Of a stretch of DNA of 64,000 nt, positions 51,068 through 62,692 are shown piece by piece (the stretch's first letter is position 1; every line of letters begins with the position of its first letter). Made by a program: the position numbers and the translations under genes. Below the pieces are notes generated by a model. That model was not told the DNA's origin, searched no databases, and worked only from the letters and a program-made list of their open reading frames with translations. The stretch is from Zeus faber (lineage: Eukaryota; Chordata; Actinopteri; Zeiformes; Zeidae), in the NCBI GenBank assembly GCA_960531495.1, contig OY482852.1:28172121-28236120 (forward strand), read 5' to 3'.

Positions 51068-51616
51068 GTGGCAACTATCACAGACCAATCACGCCACGCA
51101 AGACCAGCTTGTCCAAATCCTCTATCTGCTTCCTCTATGTAATTAATAAATAGAATAGCAGCCACACCTGACCTGGATCTAGATAATAAAGGCTGCATAC
51201 CTGTTGCTCGTTGGTTGGTCTAACGAGCAACAGGTAAAACCACCATCCCCACACACACACAAGAGAGGAGCCCTTGTCATGACATGTCCATCTGCTCCTG
51301 GGCTTATTCCACCTAGCCCTCTCTATACAATAAACTGGTGTCTACAACCCCCCTGGTCTGTGTCTCTGTGCCAGAGGTCGCTGAAGAGGCCACTTGGGTG
51401 GCGAGTGGTAGGCGAAATGACCACATGACACACGACAACACTATCACAGAGCTGGAAGATGCAGTTTTCCCTGGAATATCGCACTTCAATGCTGAAATAA
51501 AAACTGTGGACTGATATAAAAGTTGTTTTTCCTACTTATTACAAGGAGGACGGAGATGGAGGATTTGGACAAGGTGGTCTCACGTGGCGTGATTGGTCTG
51601 TGACAGTTGCGGCTGC
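51068..51616. mobile_element. Inverted-repeat DNA element carrying a solo LTR
   Basis: The left end has TCACAGACCAATCACGCCAC then AAGACCAGCTTGTCCAAATCC. Its inverted partner on the right (51541-51616, minus strand) reads TCACAGACCAATCACGCCAC then GTGAGACCACCTTGTCCAAATCC. Sequence between the arms is interrupted by the LTR at 51156-51425. A related fragment lies at 45195-45275. Confidence 0.68.
51156..51425 (+). repeat. Solo LTR-like repeat, copy 4
   Basis: Inverted relative to the copies at 18978 and 19782. It contains GCAGCCACACCTGACCTGGATC, two GAGCAACAGGT/ACCTGTTGCTCGTT blocks that form a hairpin, AATAAACTGGTGTCTACAAC and GGTGGCGAGTGGTAGGCGAAA. Confidence 0.72.
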
Positions 51617-51740
51617 AGATTATTACTTGTAAGCGAAGACCCGTGTTATTTCACAGTAAGGGGCTGTGGCCATTGCAACGCTAGTGTAGTGAATACTGAC
51701 AGACTGCAGGAACGAGACTGAGAACGGTGATGAGATGAGA

Positions 51741-51836
51741 TGTATATAGTATATATAGTAAATATAGTATATACAGTATATACTATATATATAGTATATA
51801 CACTTTATAGTGTATAAAGTGTATATAGTCTATAAA
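51741..51836. repeat. AT-rich palindromic cluster
   Basis: TATAGTATATATAGTA-type units with internal inverted symmetry, including CACTTTATAGTGTATAAAGTG. It can form cruciform structures. No coding content. Confidence 0.8.
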
Positions 51837-52003
51837 GGGTGATGCACGATGAGATGCTTGACGCTGACACACGTATTGTACGCAGCGTAGAATACAGACT
51901 GTTCAGAGAGCTGGTCCTAAGTCTGAATGGTTGTTAAACAGGTAGGTCCTTAAGTGAAGAGTACTCGTATAATTGAGTTCAATATATTTTATTACAGATA
52001 AAT

Positions 52004-52246
52004 GCATCCGGTTCGGCTCACTTCTGTAATGGTGTGGTTCACTTACGTAATGTGGCTTTTGCAATTGTGCTTTCTGTTAATGCATGCGGTTGTGTTTTTT
52101 GAATTTGCAAAGCATTTTTGGTATGCAGTTTGTTTGTAACATCTGAATTTGGATCATGTTTTCTAAATGCTGCGCATTTAACTTGGTGAAGATGCTTAAT
52201 ATTCTTGTGTTTTGTCTATTTGCATGGGTTTTCTTAATTTGCAGTG
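52004..52246 (-). repeat. Right long terminal inverted repeat
   Basis: Inverted partner of 47921-48139. It begins CATCCGGTTCGGCTCACTTC and ends TTCTTAATTTGCAGTG. Confidence 0.8.
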
Positions 52247-52490
52247 CGTTGGGCTATCAGAACCACCGTATGTTTCTAGCCTACTTTAACACGGATGTAG
52301 CCAAAACAGTTGATTTGTGCAAAAGCACAAAACAGTTCATATAACCCTGAAAAACCTGATATACATATGCGCAGTTTGTGACATTTCTTTTCCAGTAAAA
52401 CATACTGTATAAAGGCTCTCTGACAATACTGAAAGCTTCCTGTTTTCTCAAAGGGTGTTTAAATTCAAGGCTTAAAGGCTTAAAAGTTTT

Positions 52491-52595
52491 CCCTGTTAGA
52501 CTGCATTGCATCATTGTGAGAAGATGAAGTGGAGTAGTACATTTTTCAATAGTCAAGTGTTCAGTTAGGTTGTGTTATAAACAGTTATAAATGAT
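52491..52595 (+). repeat. Dispersed repeat, copy 1 of 2
   Basis: CCCTGTTAGACTGCATT and TTCAGTTAGGTTGTGTTATA then AACAGTTATAAATGAT match 62583-62692 (CCCTGTTGGACCGCATT and TTTAGTGAGGTTGTGCTATG then AACAGTTCTAAACGAT). Confidence 0.55.
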
Positions 52596-52633
52596 AGCAA
52601 GAAGGGTGTATTGCCAAAAAGGGCTCTTCCTTA

Positions 52634-52894
<261 letters not shown>

Positions 52895-53186
52895 CTAAAA
52901 TGCAACAAGGCCCTGCCATTTTTAGAGAGTCAAAGGTGTGAGAAGGCAGAGCGAGAGAGTACATGTGTTCCCTCAGACAAGTTTAGAGATCTCTGTGCAA
53001 AGAACATGAGCAGGTGCATTAAAATTCAATCTCCAATCTTGCAGTGTGCATGTGAGCCAATTTAAAGATGCCAAACTCCCGTAACACACCAGCGCATCCA
53101 AGTCTCTTAAGAATTTTAAACAGGTCTGCAGATGCCATTGTAGAAGAAACATTTGTAATTACACTACACCGACACACATGCCCGCG

Positions 53187-53188
<2 letters not shown>

Positions 53189-53277
<89 letters not shown>

Positions 53278-53286
53278 ACACACACA
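53189..53286. repeat. (CA)n microsatellite, about 98 bp
   Basis: CA array with one TA substitution near its right end, about 330 bp upstream (gene sense) of the first CUB exon. Confidence 0.97.
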
Positions 53287-53726
53287 GCAACAGTAAATCT
53301 CAGTAGCAATAATCCACTCACCAGTAACCAATTACAAATAAATCGTATGCAATTCTTTGTAGTTTCAGCTAGCAAAAGGTGCAAGGGAGGATGTGTCAAT
53401 CAGGTGCATATGACACTTTGGGTTTTGTGTTCGGACAGACCTTGACGGTGCCATTTGGAGACAGAAGAAAATAGGACGCAACTACTACGTCGGGGCAGCA
53501 ATGGAGCGACGCTGCAGGCTTTACCACATGTTTGATCTTACATAGAGCTTCTATTGTTTGCCCCTGCAGCATTTGGGGGGGGGGGGGCATCCCATTAGTA
53601 TTCTTTAGATAGCATATTTTCCATGTGGGAAAACCACAATCCTTGCTGAAGCAAATATATAACATACAGTTATAGCTTGTTGTATATATACATAAACGAA
53701 AAGTAACAAATTGTGTCTATATAAAT

Positions 53727-54241
53727 CAGGGGTCTCAAACTCGCGGACCGCAGGCCAATTGAGGCCCGCGGGACAATATTTTGTGGCCCCCTACTTGACA
53801 TCAAAGTTTAGTGTTAGTGCGGCCCGCACGTTTTTTTCACACGCACCTTTTTGCCGAGTCGTTGCCCTGGGCGTTTTATATTTTTTTAATCACTTATGGG
53901 CTACCATAGCTCAGGCTCGTGACACCTTCCAGTGGTGTTGACAAGTTAGCCAACGCGTTAGTCACTTGGTTGAAACGTGATTCCCGAGTGACACTAAGTG
54001 GAAGGAAAATATATCCTGTCACCCAGTGCAAGGTACAGAGGACTTAGGAAGTGGGCGGACTCAACAAGAGTAATCAGTGACCTAATAAAGACAGCATAGT
54101 GTTGCAATAGCAAAGGGAAAATAAGTTGTACTTTTTTTTGGAATACTTGAATCCCTTTCTTTGTGGAATACTTGATGCGGCCCAGCCTCACCCAGGCTCT
54201 ACCTCCAGCGGCCCCCAGGTAAGGTCAGTTTGAGACCCATG
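53727..54241. mobile_element. Non-autonomous hAT element (MITE), 515 bp
   Basis: Ends CAGGGGTCTCAAACT (53727) and, inverted from 54241, CATGGGTCTCAAACT: 14 of 15 bases match. Perfect 8-bp target duplications ATATAAAT lie at 53719-53726 and 54242-54249. Both halves contain GCGGCCC-type words. No transposase is encoded. Confidence 0.9.
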
Positions 54242-54249
54242 ATATAAAT

Positions 54250-55172
54250 AGCAATGAGCACAATGGCATATAATGTGCATTATGCCTCCAATTCACACCA
54301 AAAGCTTCACTTCAGTGCCATGTCAGCCTCACGTCGCATGTCTCGCGGTTTGTCAATTCATCAATTTACACCGGGTCAGTCTTCATACCGTCTTCGACAC
54401 TACCGAAAGCATCGCTCTCCAGACTTTATCACTGAAACTACAAATTGTGTGAGTGTATCTCTTGTTAAAGTGAATCTCTGCTTTCGCTTTCAGCCCTTTG
54501 CTTTGCTTGATTCACATTTGGAGTCTGTTTATGAACGTAGTTGGATTAGCTTGTGAGATTAGCAGTCATTGTTTATATTTCCCACATCAGCTTCTGGTTT
54601 GAAGACAACGTGTTTTTTTGTGGAATGAGTAATCTATATACAGTATACACATTGGAGCTATTGACAGAGGGAAGGCAGTGCTGGTTCTTCTCCGTGGATC
54701 TAAAGAAGAAGGAGGTTCATTCCATTAACCAGAGGTTGCAAGGAGATGTATGCGTTCCTGTATGTGTGTTTATTGAGCTGTTTCTGTAAGAAAGTGTTTT
54801 CTGATTATTTTCTGTAATTAGTTATTTGCGGTTCGATTATTATATGAAGAAAAACCTGCAATGGATGTATTCTACATTTGCTTTAAAAAAAAAAAATGTA
54901 TAGCTTGATAATACTTGTAAATAAATTGACAAATAAATTGAATTTGTCCACTACAATAATCTATTACTTGACAAGTCAGTTTGACTAGAGCCCACACACA
55001 CAGACGCCAAGCAGCAAGGAGACCACGCCCCTTCCACTGTCCTCCATGTTGCCGACAGGTATGGAACACCAGACCAATAAAATCTATAAAAGTTATTTCC
55101 AAGCATAGTAAGTTCTTTTATAGACCTCTCAAGTTTATTCCTGGGCGTGATATTTGTTTTCCTGCTAGAATG

Positions 55173-55210
<38 letters not shown>

Positions 55211-55773
55211 GTGGTTGATGCATACCAGGTTTGGTAATTTAATATTTTCGCTAAATACATTTTTTGAATGGACCTCTATGGGAATTACGCTCTAGTTTAT
55301 GCGTGCAGCCCGAAAAAAGAGAGCTGAAACATAAAAGAACACGAGGGGTATAGGAGCCTCGTGGCATGATGCGTAGTTGCTTGACAGAGTCTGTGTGAAT
55401 TGCAACATTGACAACCATGGCTGAAGCATTGACGCACAGCTGACTTGATGCTCTTGGTGCGAATTGGGGGTTATATACACAAAACCGAGTTGTGTCTTTA
55501 TGCACAGATAATGATTTTGCAATGGTGTGGCTGCCAGTATCCATAAGCCTACTGTTCCTAGCCCAATTAGGATGCTAATTTGCGCCCCTGTTCTCATGTT
55601 TAAAATTTGAACCCCTAGTCCAGACGCCTAACCACCTATGTCAGAATTACTTCACTAAGCTTTGTGATATAATTTAAATGAGCACAGTTCTAATACACAG
55701 GATTTTAATGGATTTTAGCCAGCAGATATCGCACAGATGCATTCTGCAGTTGCACTCACTTGTGAAGATAAGC
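54250..55773. other. Intron sequence, no gene seen
   Basis: Non-coding, with an A-run near 54885 and a (TA)n array at 55175-55209. ORFs have no recognised domain. Confidence 0.45.
55175..55209. repeat. (TA)n microsatellite
   Basis: Pure TA array of about 35 bases. Confidence 0.95.
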
Positions 55774-56232
55774 TGTCACGGTGGTGTCAAGTGAACCCAA
55801 GTGCAGGACAAAACAGAGGCTCAGGAGTAGGTGCAAAGAATTGGTGGTTTATTCCATACAGGCAGGGGTCAAAACCAGGATAATAGTCTTCGAGAGCAAA
55901 CTTATCGGCAAGGAACCCGGCAGAGGTTCAGATGGAAGGTTCAGGAAACAGGTGGTGGAATCGCACAGTAGGTGCGACAACAATCGGGCAAAGAGTGAGT
56001 AAATGGAGGACAGGTTAAATACAGGAAGAATAATGAAGAAGGTGAAGACAGGTGGCTGAATGGGGTCAGGTGTGCAGTGCCAGTGGCAGAGTGGCAGATA
56101 TAGGGAGCCACAGAAAGGAGACAGAACAAGACTGTGAGACAGACAGGTGGAAAACAAGACCACATACACCAGGGAGAGACGGATAACAACAAGGAACGGA
56201 CTAAAAACAACAAGCAGGGCAGAATCCTATCA
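55774..56232 (-). mobile_element. Solo LTR, sushi/gypsy-type, 459 bp
   Basis: On the minus strand it starts TGATAGGATTCTGCC and ends CACCACCGTGACA, with AATAAACCACC about 85 bases before the end and a closing TGCACTTGGGTTC. It is flanked by perfect 5-bp duplications TAAGC (55769-55773 and 56233-56237). No internal region is present, so it is a solo LTR left by recombination. The layout resembles the sushi LTR at 13041 (AATAAA, then a CTG-rich stretch and an ATTGGGTCC-like block near the end). Confidence 0.85.
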
Positions 56233-56433
56233 TAAGCTCACATGCAAAAGGCATTCTTTCAGAGTGAGAATTCATTAAGGTGCTGTTTGTTTACTGTTGG
56301 GAAGTAGCAAGCGGGGTGGATTTAGAGGTCAGAATCCAGTCTAACTTTTGGCATGGATCTTGGGACTTGTGTGGCATTTGAGAACGTTTGAAAAAATACA
56401 AAAAGAGAAGACCAATTTGGAAAATGGATGGCA

Positions 56434-56645
56434 GAGGCATGGCAGGAGAGCATGTCACCTGGTAATGGTAGGATTGCAGGTTCGATCTCTGGGTCCCCCT
56501 CATTGCATGCAGATGTGTCCTTAAGCAAGACACTGAACATCTAACTGCACTGGATGGTGTATGAATGTGTGACGTAGTAAAGTGCCGTTGTGACCCATGG
56601 ATGAGAAAGGCCACTGTATCAAATGCAGTCCATCTGCCATTTAAC
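56434..56645 (+). mobile_element. Decayed tRNA-derived SINE
   Basis: Contains GATTGCAGGTTCGATCTCTG, a polymerase III B box as in tRNA genes (56472-56491). It is followed by TGTCCTTAAGCAAGACACTG and AAATGCAGTCCATCTGCCATT. This combination is characteristic of a common fish SINE. The A box is poorly preserved. Confidence 0.75.
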
Positions 56646-59600
56646 ATTTGGAGGGTCCTCATAACGACACCAGCCGCGCTCTGTGATATCATATTGGAAA
56701 TTGACTGTAAAGCAGGTACCAAAAGGCAACTAATTGAGTAAAAAAATGTATACAAAAGGGGATACATCAACTATCTTTAACTTTACATAGACCTAACCTA
56801 ATACCTAGATAGCTTTCATCGCTTATCAGTTCCTATATTAGTTCTCCGTACCCACAGGAAGCAGCCTTTTCCCTTAGTCTAATTACAAATGCATCAATAG
56901 CCTCACCTTTGTCTTGCTTACAGTTGCCAAAATCGTATTACTCAAATATGACGTTCCTCGCTGGCTTAAAATATCCCTCCAATGCGGAGAGGGGCTTTTG
57001 CTTGTATACATGGCAACATTGGCTGCCCATCACTCTTCGCAGGGTTGCTGCCAGCACCTCAGCTGATTTGTCTTTGATTAAGCACGGTTTAGTTCCAACT
57101 CTACTCCTGCTCACCTGATTCAATCAGGTCTCACCCTGATTTGAATCATGTGAGCAAGAGCCAGTGGTAGAAAGTTACAAACTACAAGTACTAGGTTACT
57201 GCACTTATGTACATTTTGTACATGCATTTTTACTTTACTTAAGTATATTCACTCTAGGTCTATTTTATTTTACTGTACGACATTTCAAACACAGTTATGT
57301 TACCTTAGTTAAAAAAATGCAGAAAAGTTACTGTGTACTGACACTTTATGGTGTATTATCAGTTCTGTTATATCAGGCCACCAGACGTGACAAATAGTTT
57401 TACTTCTAATACTTCAAGTGCATTCTTTTACAAGCAAGTAATTCTATACTTTAACTTAAGTAGAAATCTAAAAAAAAAAAAAAATAATAAATAAATAAAT
57501 AAAAGTGTGATTTCACTAAATAATGTAGAATTGAAGTTAAATAATCTTTATTGATTTAAACATATTTCAGTATTTTCAGTTTTGTGTTACCTTGGAAGCC
57601 ATGGAATTGGATTAGCAAGAATTAAATATTCAAAAATGGATTTATTTATTTATATATTTTAAATTGTAATGCTGGGAATAAGTTCGTGTTTGTGTTGTTG
57701 CTTTGCAGTGTTTGTGTTCATTACGCGCCAAAAATATTGAGACTTGAGGGGAGCGATGCAGGACATGTTTGATGGAGAACTAGCTGACGAGGAGAACAAG
57801 GTCAGAGAGCCAGCGGGTAAACCACCCTGTTCAATTTACCGGGAACACCCCAACCTCGGGTTAGCTGTTAGCAGGGGGATAAATCTGGGCTCTGATGAGC
57901 TATCTAACGGTAACATCACCTCCTAGCCATTTCTCGCCGCTCTTCCTCTTTTCCGAGCTATGCTACAATATTTTACACCCTGTGCATCTCATCAAGGGGT
58001 GGATGCCACAATGTGCACCACACATTCTCCTGATTCAAACACCTCAGTATTTGCTGGTAAAGTGAAACAATTTTGGTCAAATCCCTCCAAAATAAGAGTA
58101 ATGAGACATTGTCTGGTTAAATTTGTGTTGCGCAAACCACACGACAACAGTACGACAACCATTCCAACCATTTTCGAACCCTGTTCGATGACACTTTTGG
58201 GAAGGCAGCAAACCTGACTCAAAATGAGCTTAGAAACGTCAGCAGAACACAGAGAGAGCATATTTATCCCCAATTAGGCTGTCCTACACAAATTTTGGAG
58301 GGGCTTGGCACAAATCCAGAGTCATAGTTCTCTCTCTCTATCTCGCTCTCTTTCTCTCTGAGACTTATTTATTAGCCAGATTTTTATAATTATGAAAGGG
58401 ACAGTGGCTTTGAAGCTATGGCGGCTGCTGATATACCGCATTGCGTGCCCTGCGCCAGATGAATAACGCCGCTCAGAGTGCTGCAGTTTGTGTGAACTGC
58501 TTATTGGTGTTTGTGCGGCTGATTGTTTTGATGTCCCGGAGGTTGATGATGGAACAGATGCTCCTTTCCGAGATCTCTCTCTCTCCCTCGCCCCCCGCGC
58601 TCTCTATCTCTTCATCTCTGTACCTTCCATTTACATTGGCACTTTGTGCTGTTTCTACCAGAATTTTCAGACTCTCCATCTCTCCATCTCTTCCCCTCCT
58701 CTTGCCCCCACCCACCCCACACTCTGCTCTACGTCCCTCGCCCCTGTGGTGTTTTATGTTTTCTGTAAGCTGTCTATTATGATATTTAAATTTAAATCAG
58801 GATCCCCGTCCTTCAATGCGCTGAATTTAACAAGCTTGTAATATGTTAAGCGCCGCCATCTCCGTAAAAAGCTCCCGTCTATAAAAAGCTTATTGTAAAC
58901 ATTCATCTCATGGCTAATACTTCAAAGCAAGGTGGTGGGGGGGGACGGTCAAACAATGGCGGAGGAGCCAGGGTACACGCGTCAAAAATCCACTTTTCAA
59001 CGTCATCATCGGCCGGCTTCCCCTGATGCCTAACGTTGCCTCAATCGTACCGCAGTAAGGGGAAATGGGGTCCGGAAATATGAATCAGGAACACAATACA
59101 TAAATCTGGCAGGAACGGCAAGGTGGTGGTGCTGGCCGGCTGACAGACAACCCAAAGGCTGTCCCAGCTGTTACTCAAACAGTTACATTTACCCCTGGCC
59201 TTTAGATACACACCTCGAGGCGAGCGTTCATCGTCCCCATAAAGAAAAGTTCTCGGCTCTCGGAGGTCGTAACTCGTTATGTCGTTTTATGTCCTTTCGT
59301 TTCGCCATACGCGGGTTTCGCAAACTGGTCAGTTTTCTACACACCTTAGCGGCGTCTGATGCAGTCTGATAGTTCAGCGATTTTCCATGCACGTATAGGT
59401 ACATTTCCCTGAGCGTACGTATGCACTCATTTGTCAAATTACTTTTGGTTTGCACGTGGCGTTTCTCACATACATCCAGATGAAGTTAATAACAGGATTC
59501 AAGCAACAATGTATGTAGCCAACCGTGTGCAGCTTTTTATTCCCTGTACAGAGCGTGCTTAGATTTAGAGTGGGGCGGGCAAGTAAATGAACAAAAATGA

Positions 59601-61572
59601 TTTCACCCTCTGTAGTTGGCGAAGAAGATTGATTTTTATGACTGCGAAAAATACATTATGCACCGTACAGTGTATCACATTATGTGCGAGGCCCTAAGTG
59701 AATTTGCCTCCGACTGGATGGGTTATTAACAGTTTACCTTGAGCACAGCCCGAAAGTGGGAGCTAACGCCGCAAACACAGGTTCATAAAATTTAATTGTA
59801 AACAACAGACGGCATCCTGCACATGCACAGGACTATGAAGTGGCTCTCAGTTGGTTGCTCATTGTCCGTCGAAGAAGGTCAAACCAAGATTGCACGCACA
59901 CATCCACACATATCAGTTGTATACTGAAGGTGAGTTGGTGTCCTTTTCCAACCTTTTTCTCAATAATGGTGTGATGTTGCTCGAACTCAAATGTTGCTCG
60001 AATTTTTTTTTTATTAAAAGCTGGAGCCTTTAACAAGAGAAGATTACCACCTCAACTACTTTTGATTAGCCTCACACGTCCCCGGACATTGTGGTCTGCT
60101 TGCAGATGTACCGCGTCACGTCACCATCAAGAAACGTGCATGTGTGCAGAGCAGGGAAGGGTGAAAACAGGACAGCGATACAGTATTTAATGCAGAATCT
60201 GTCCAGTCATTTCGAAACACAAGTTAGCATCTGTCCGCGCATACGCAACGCTTTCATCCCTCATCCATCGAAATATCTTTCTTCAAAAAACGCCCTGAAA
60301 CCAGTATCCACACACCTACTGAGCAATGCACTTTCAAGCAGCCCTCTTTCTGAGTTTTTTTGGTTCATAATATTCCCCTCCAATGCCAGACACTCCATTT
60401 CCCCCAAAGATTGGCTCTTGTGTATGCTTAGTCAAGAACACCATTCCACGTGGATAATATTCCATCACCGAAGACGACAGCAATCAAACGGAGATTGTGG
60501 GTAGGAAAACATTGTACTGATTCGCCTTCGACCTTAAAGGTGAGTCAGCCAACAGAGAGATATCCATCAGTGGAGGCTTGGTTACCATGCCCAGATTGCA
60601 CCGGCAGGGAGCCCTCACCTAGCAAAACAAAAGGTCAACCGAAAGCAGGGGTGGCCCTCATTTGCTACGGGACTTCTGCCATTATTGTTGTGTTTTCTTA
60701 CCCACCTGTTTTACAAAACTGCCGTAAAGAGAAACAGAGTTGGCTTACATCCGACCGCTCCCGGGAGGCGCGCACGATGGGAAATTATTTTTCATAGACA
60801 TCTTTACAGGTTACAAAAAAAACCAGAATGCACCACAACAGTAAAACTTCCAAGAGAGAAGGACAGAAACCACTGAAACAAAAGGGGAACACAAAATGAA
60901 AACCTGTTTTTTTAATCTAAATGCAACATTTTAGCGAAAGATGAGCTACTTCTTCTGCCGCTTGTTTGCTGCCATCGTCTCGGATGGTAAATTGTTGCTA
61001 TCAGGGTGCCGGGCCCCTGCTGCAGCACTTAGGTGTTATATTTAGAAGTCATTTTGTTTTTAGAAATCCAAGCACTTTTCCCTCAGACAAGCTCTATCCT
61101 GGGCCGCAGGCGTAAAAAAAATGTGTGAGGAGAGTAGAAAAATTATTTTCCATCAACGCGTCACTCAGGAATATGACGGTGGCGATGACTGCCGCCTTTG
61201 TATTCCTCAGACGGCCAAAACCTAAGCAAGCAGCAAACCTTAAATTGATGTGCCCCAAAGAGAGGCGTTTTATCTGCATGGTTGTGCAGCACCTTCACAA
61301 TACATACCGGTAGAATCCTGCATAATCGCAGTCAGTCACTATGTTTGTCTGCACGCTTGGTAAAAGGCTAAATCGGCCCGCGATAGAGAAAAGAGACTTT
61401 CTAGTGAATGGCAATTGCCTCGTGAGTGTGTCACTACAATTTTGGAAAGGGTACAGAAATATTCCATTTGGCTGCTTAAAAATTGCAAACCAGTGGGGTA
61501 CAAAAACAGTAACAGCAAAAATACAGATCCAAAAAGAAACATAGCGGATATGGTTTGTGTGCGCACACACAC

Positions 61573-61657
<85 letters not shown>

Positions 61658-62582
61658 CAAACCCCACCATTGTTTGAGAAAATAACAGCTGAGTTACAGT
61701 TCTTTGTGGCTGAGTATAATAACTGTCTCTCTCAACGTCTGTGCATTATTGGTACTTCTTCCCGGCAGATACAGTATTTTGTTGCTAGACACCAATACCT
61801 CCTCAAAACACTCCTGAGTTGCTCCATGGAGACTAGTGCCAAGTGACCGCTGTGCGAGCTGCTGTACACCACACAAGAGAGAACAAACAACATGTCTAAT
61901 AGGACGCCTGTTTCCCTCCAATCACCAATCTCCCAAAACCAACTACAAGATGGTGATTCTAAATCCCTCAAACCGAGGGGGATGTCACGGAGAATGTCCA
62001 GAGGCGGAAATAATCATGCACTGCGGCTTTTTTCTCTTCTCAAATGAGGATTTTTTTCTTACACAAATAAATATTCCTTTTTTGTTAGAGAGCAACTATG
62101 TCATTATGGAGCTAATGCCCAAAATGAGGACAAATTTGAGAGAGAGAGAGCCCACAGTATGTGCAAAGCCACAGGCCGGGCCAAAGAGGCCAAAGTACAC
62201 AGCATGTATCTCTAAAATTAGATGATTAGTCAATCCATATCCATTCCATTAAGTGTACAGCAGTAGCCTGCAAGTGTGTTCTGTCGATTGTTAATAGACT
62301 CTAGTGCGGCAGGAGTGAAGGAAATCCGAACTTTTTTCACACCTCCCACCTTGAAGTTTTAATAATAGTTTAATTAATAAGAGGAAGTTCATTCAACCAG
62401 GAGTGCAAGAATTATAGGTTACTTTTAAGCCATAATTAAACCCTTACATCCAAGGGCTATTTCTTTGCTAGCGTTCCCTGACAGTTTCAGTGTTCAAATT
62501 GTATTGACTTTTCTACCCTGATGCGAAAATTACTATCAAAGAGAAAAAGAGATTTTGCATTTTCATTTTTTTTTTTCTTTTG
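56646..62582. other. Intron upstream of the first CUB exon, no gene seen
   Basis: Non-coding sequence with (AAAT)n near 57483-57503, CT-rich tracts near 58330 and 58578-58700, and a (CA)n array at 61563-61653. Short ORFs (for example 57744-57926, 57960-58217 and 60091-60504) have no recognised domain. I saw no exon encoding a signal peptide. Confidence 0.45.
61563..61653. repeat. (CA)n microsatellite, about 90 bp
   Basis: CA array with one CG interruption near 61577. Confidence 0.97.
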
Positions 62583-62692
62583 CCCTGTTGGACCGCATTC
62601 AAGCACAGTAAGAAGCGACAGCGGAGTGGAGAGGTAAGTTTCTCAGGAGTAAAGCGTTTAGTGAGGTTGTGCTATGAACAGTTCTAAACGAT
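62583..62692 (+). repeat. Dispersed repeat, copy 2 of 2
   Basis: Same order and spacing of blocks as 52491-52595, with a T-rich stretch just before it. Possibly a short MITE or SINE. Confidence 0.55.

Larger units (their letters stand above)
47921..52246. mobile_element. Foldback/TIR element filled with other insertions
   Basis: Long inverted repeats bound the region: 47921-48139 on the left and 52004-52246 on the right. They share, in inverted order, CACTGCAA.TTAAGAA, TCTTCACCAA, CTGCATACCAAAA, TTTGCAAATTC.AAAAACACAA and GCCACATTACG.AAGTG. Inside lie a LINE (48150-50992), an inverted-repeat element (51068-51616) with a solo LTR, and an AT-rich palindromic patch. No transposase was recognised and no target duplication was found, so the superfamily is unknown. 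Confidence 0.72.

Noticed and set aside
56465-56500. Possible tRNA gene
   Set aside because: Only a B box is preserved. The downstream sequence is that of a SINE and no cloverleaf can be formed.
57744-58217. Two adjacent plus-strand ORFs (60 and 85 codons)
   Set aside because: No recognised domain, no splice context in agreement, and inside an intron of a minus-strand gene. Judged chance.
62620-62640. Strong splice-donor-like AGGTAAGT on the plus strand
   Set aside because: No associated open exon. It lies in a repeated block whose other copy lacks the motif.
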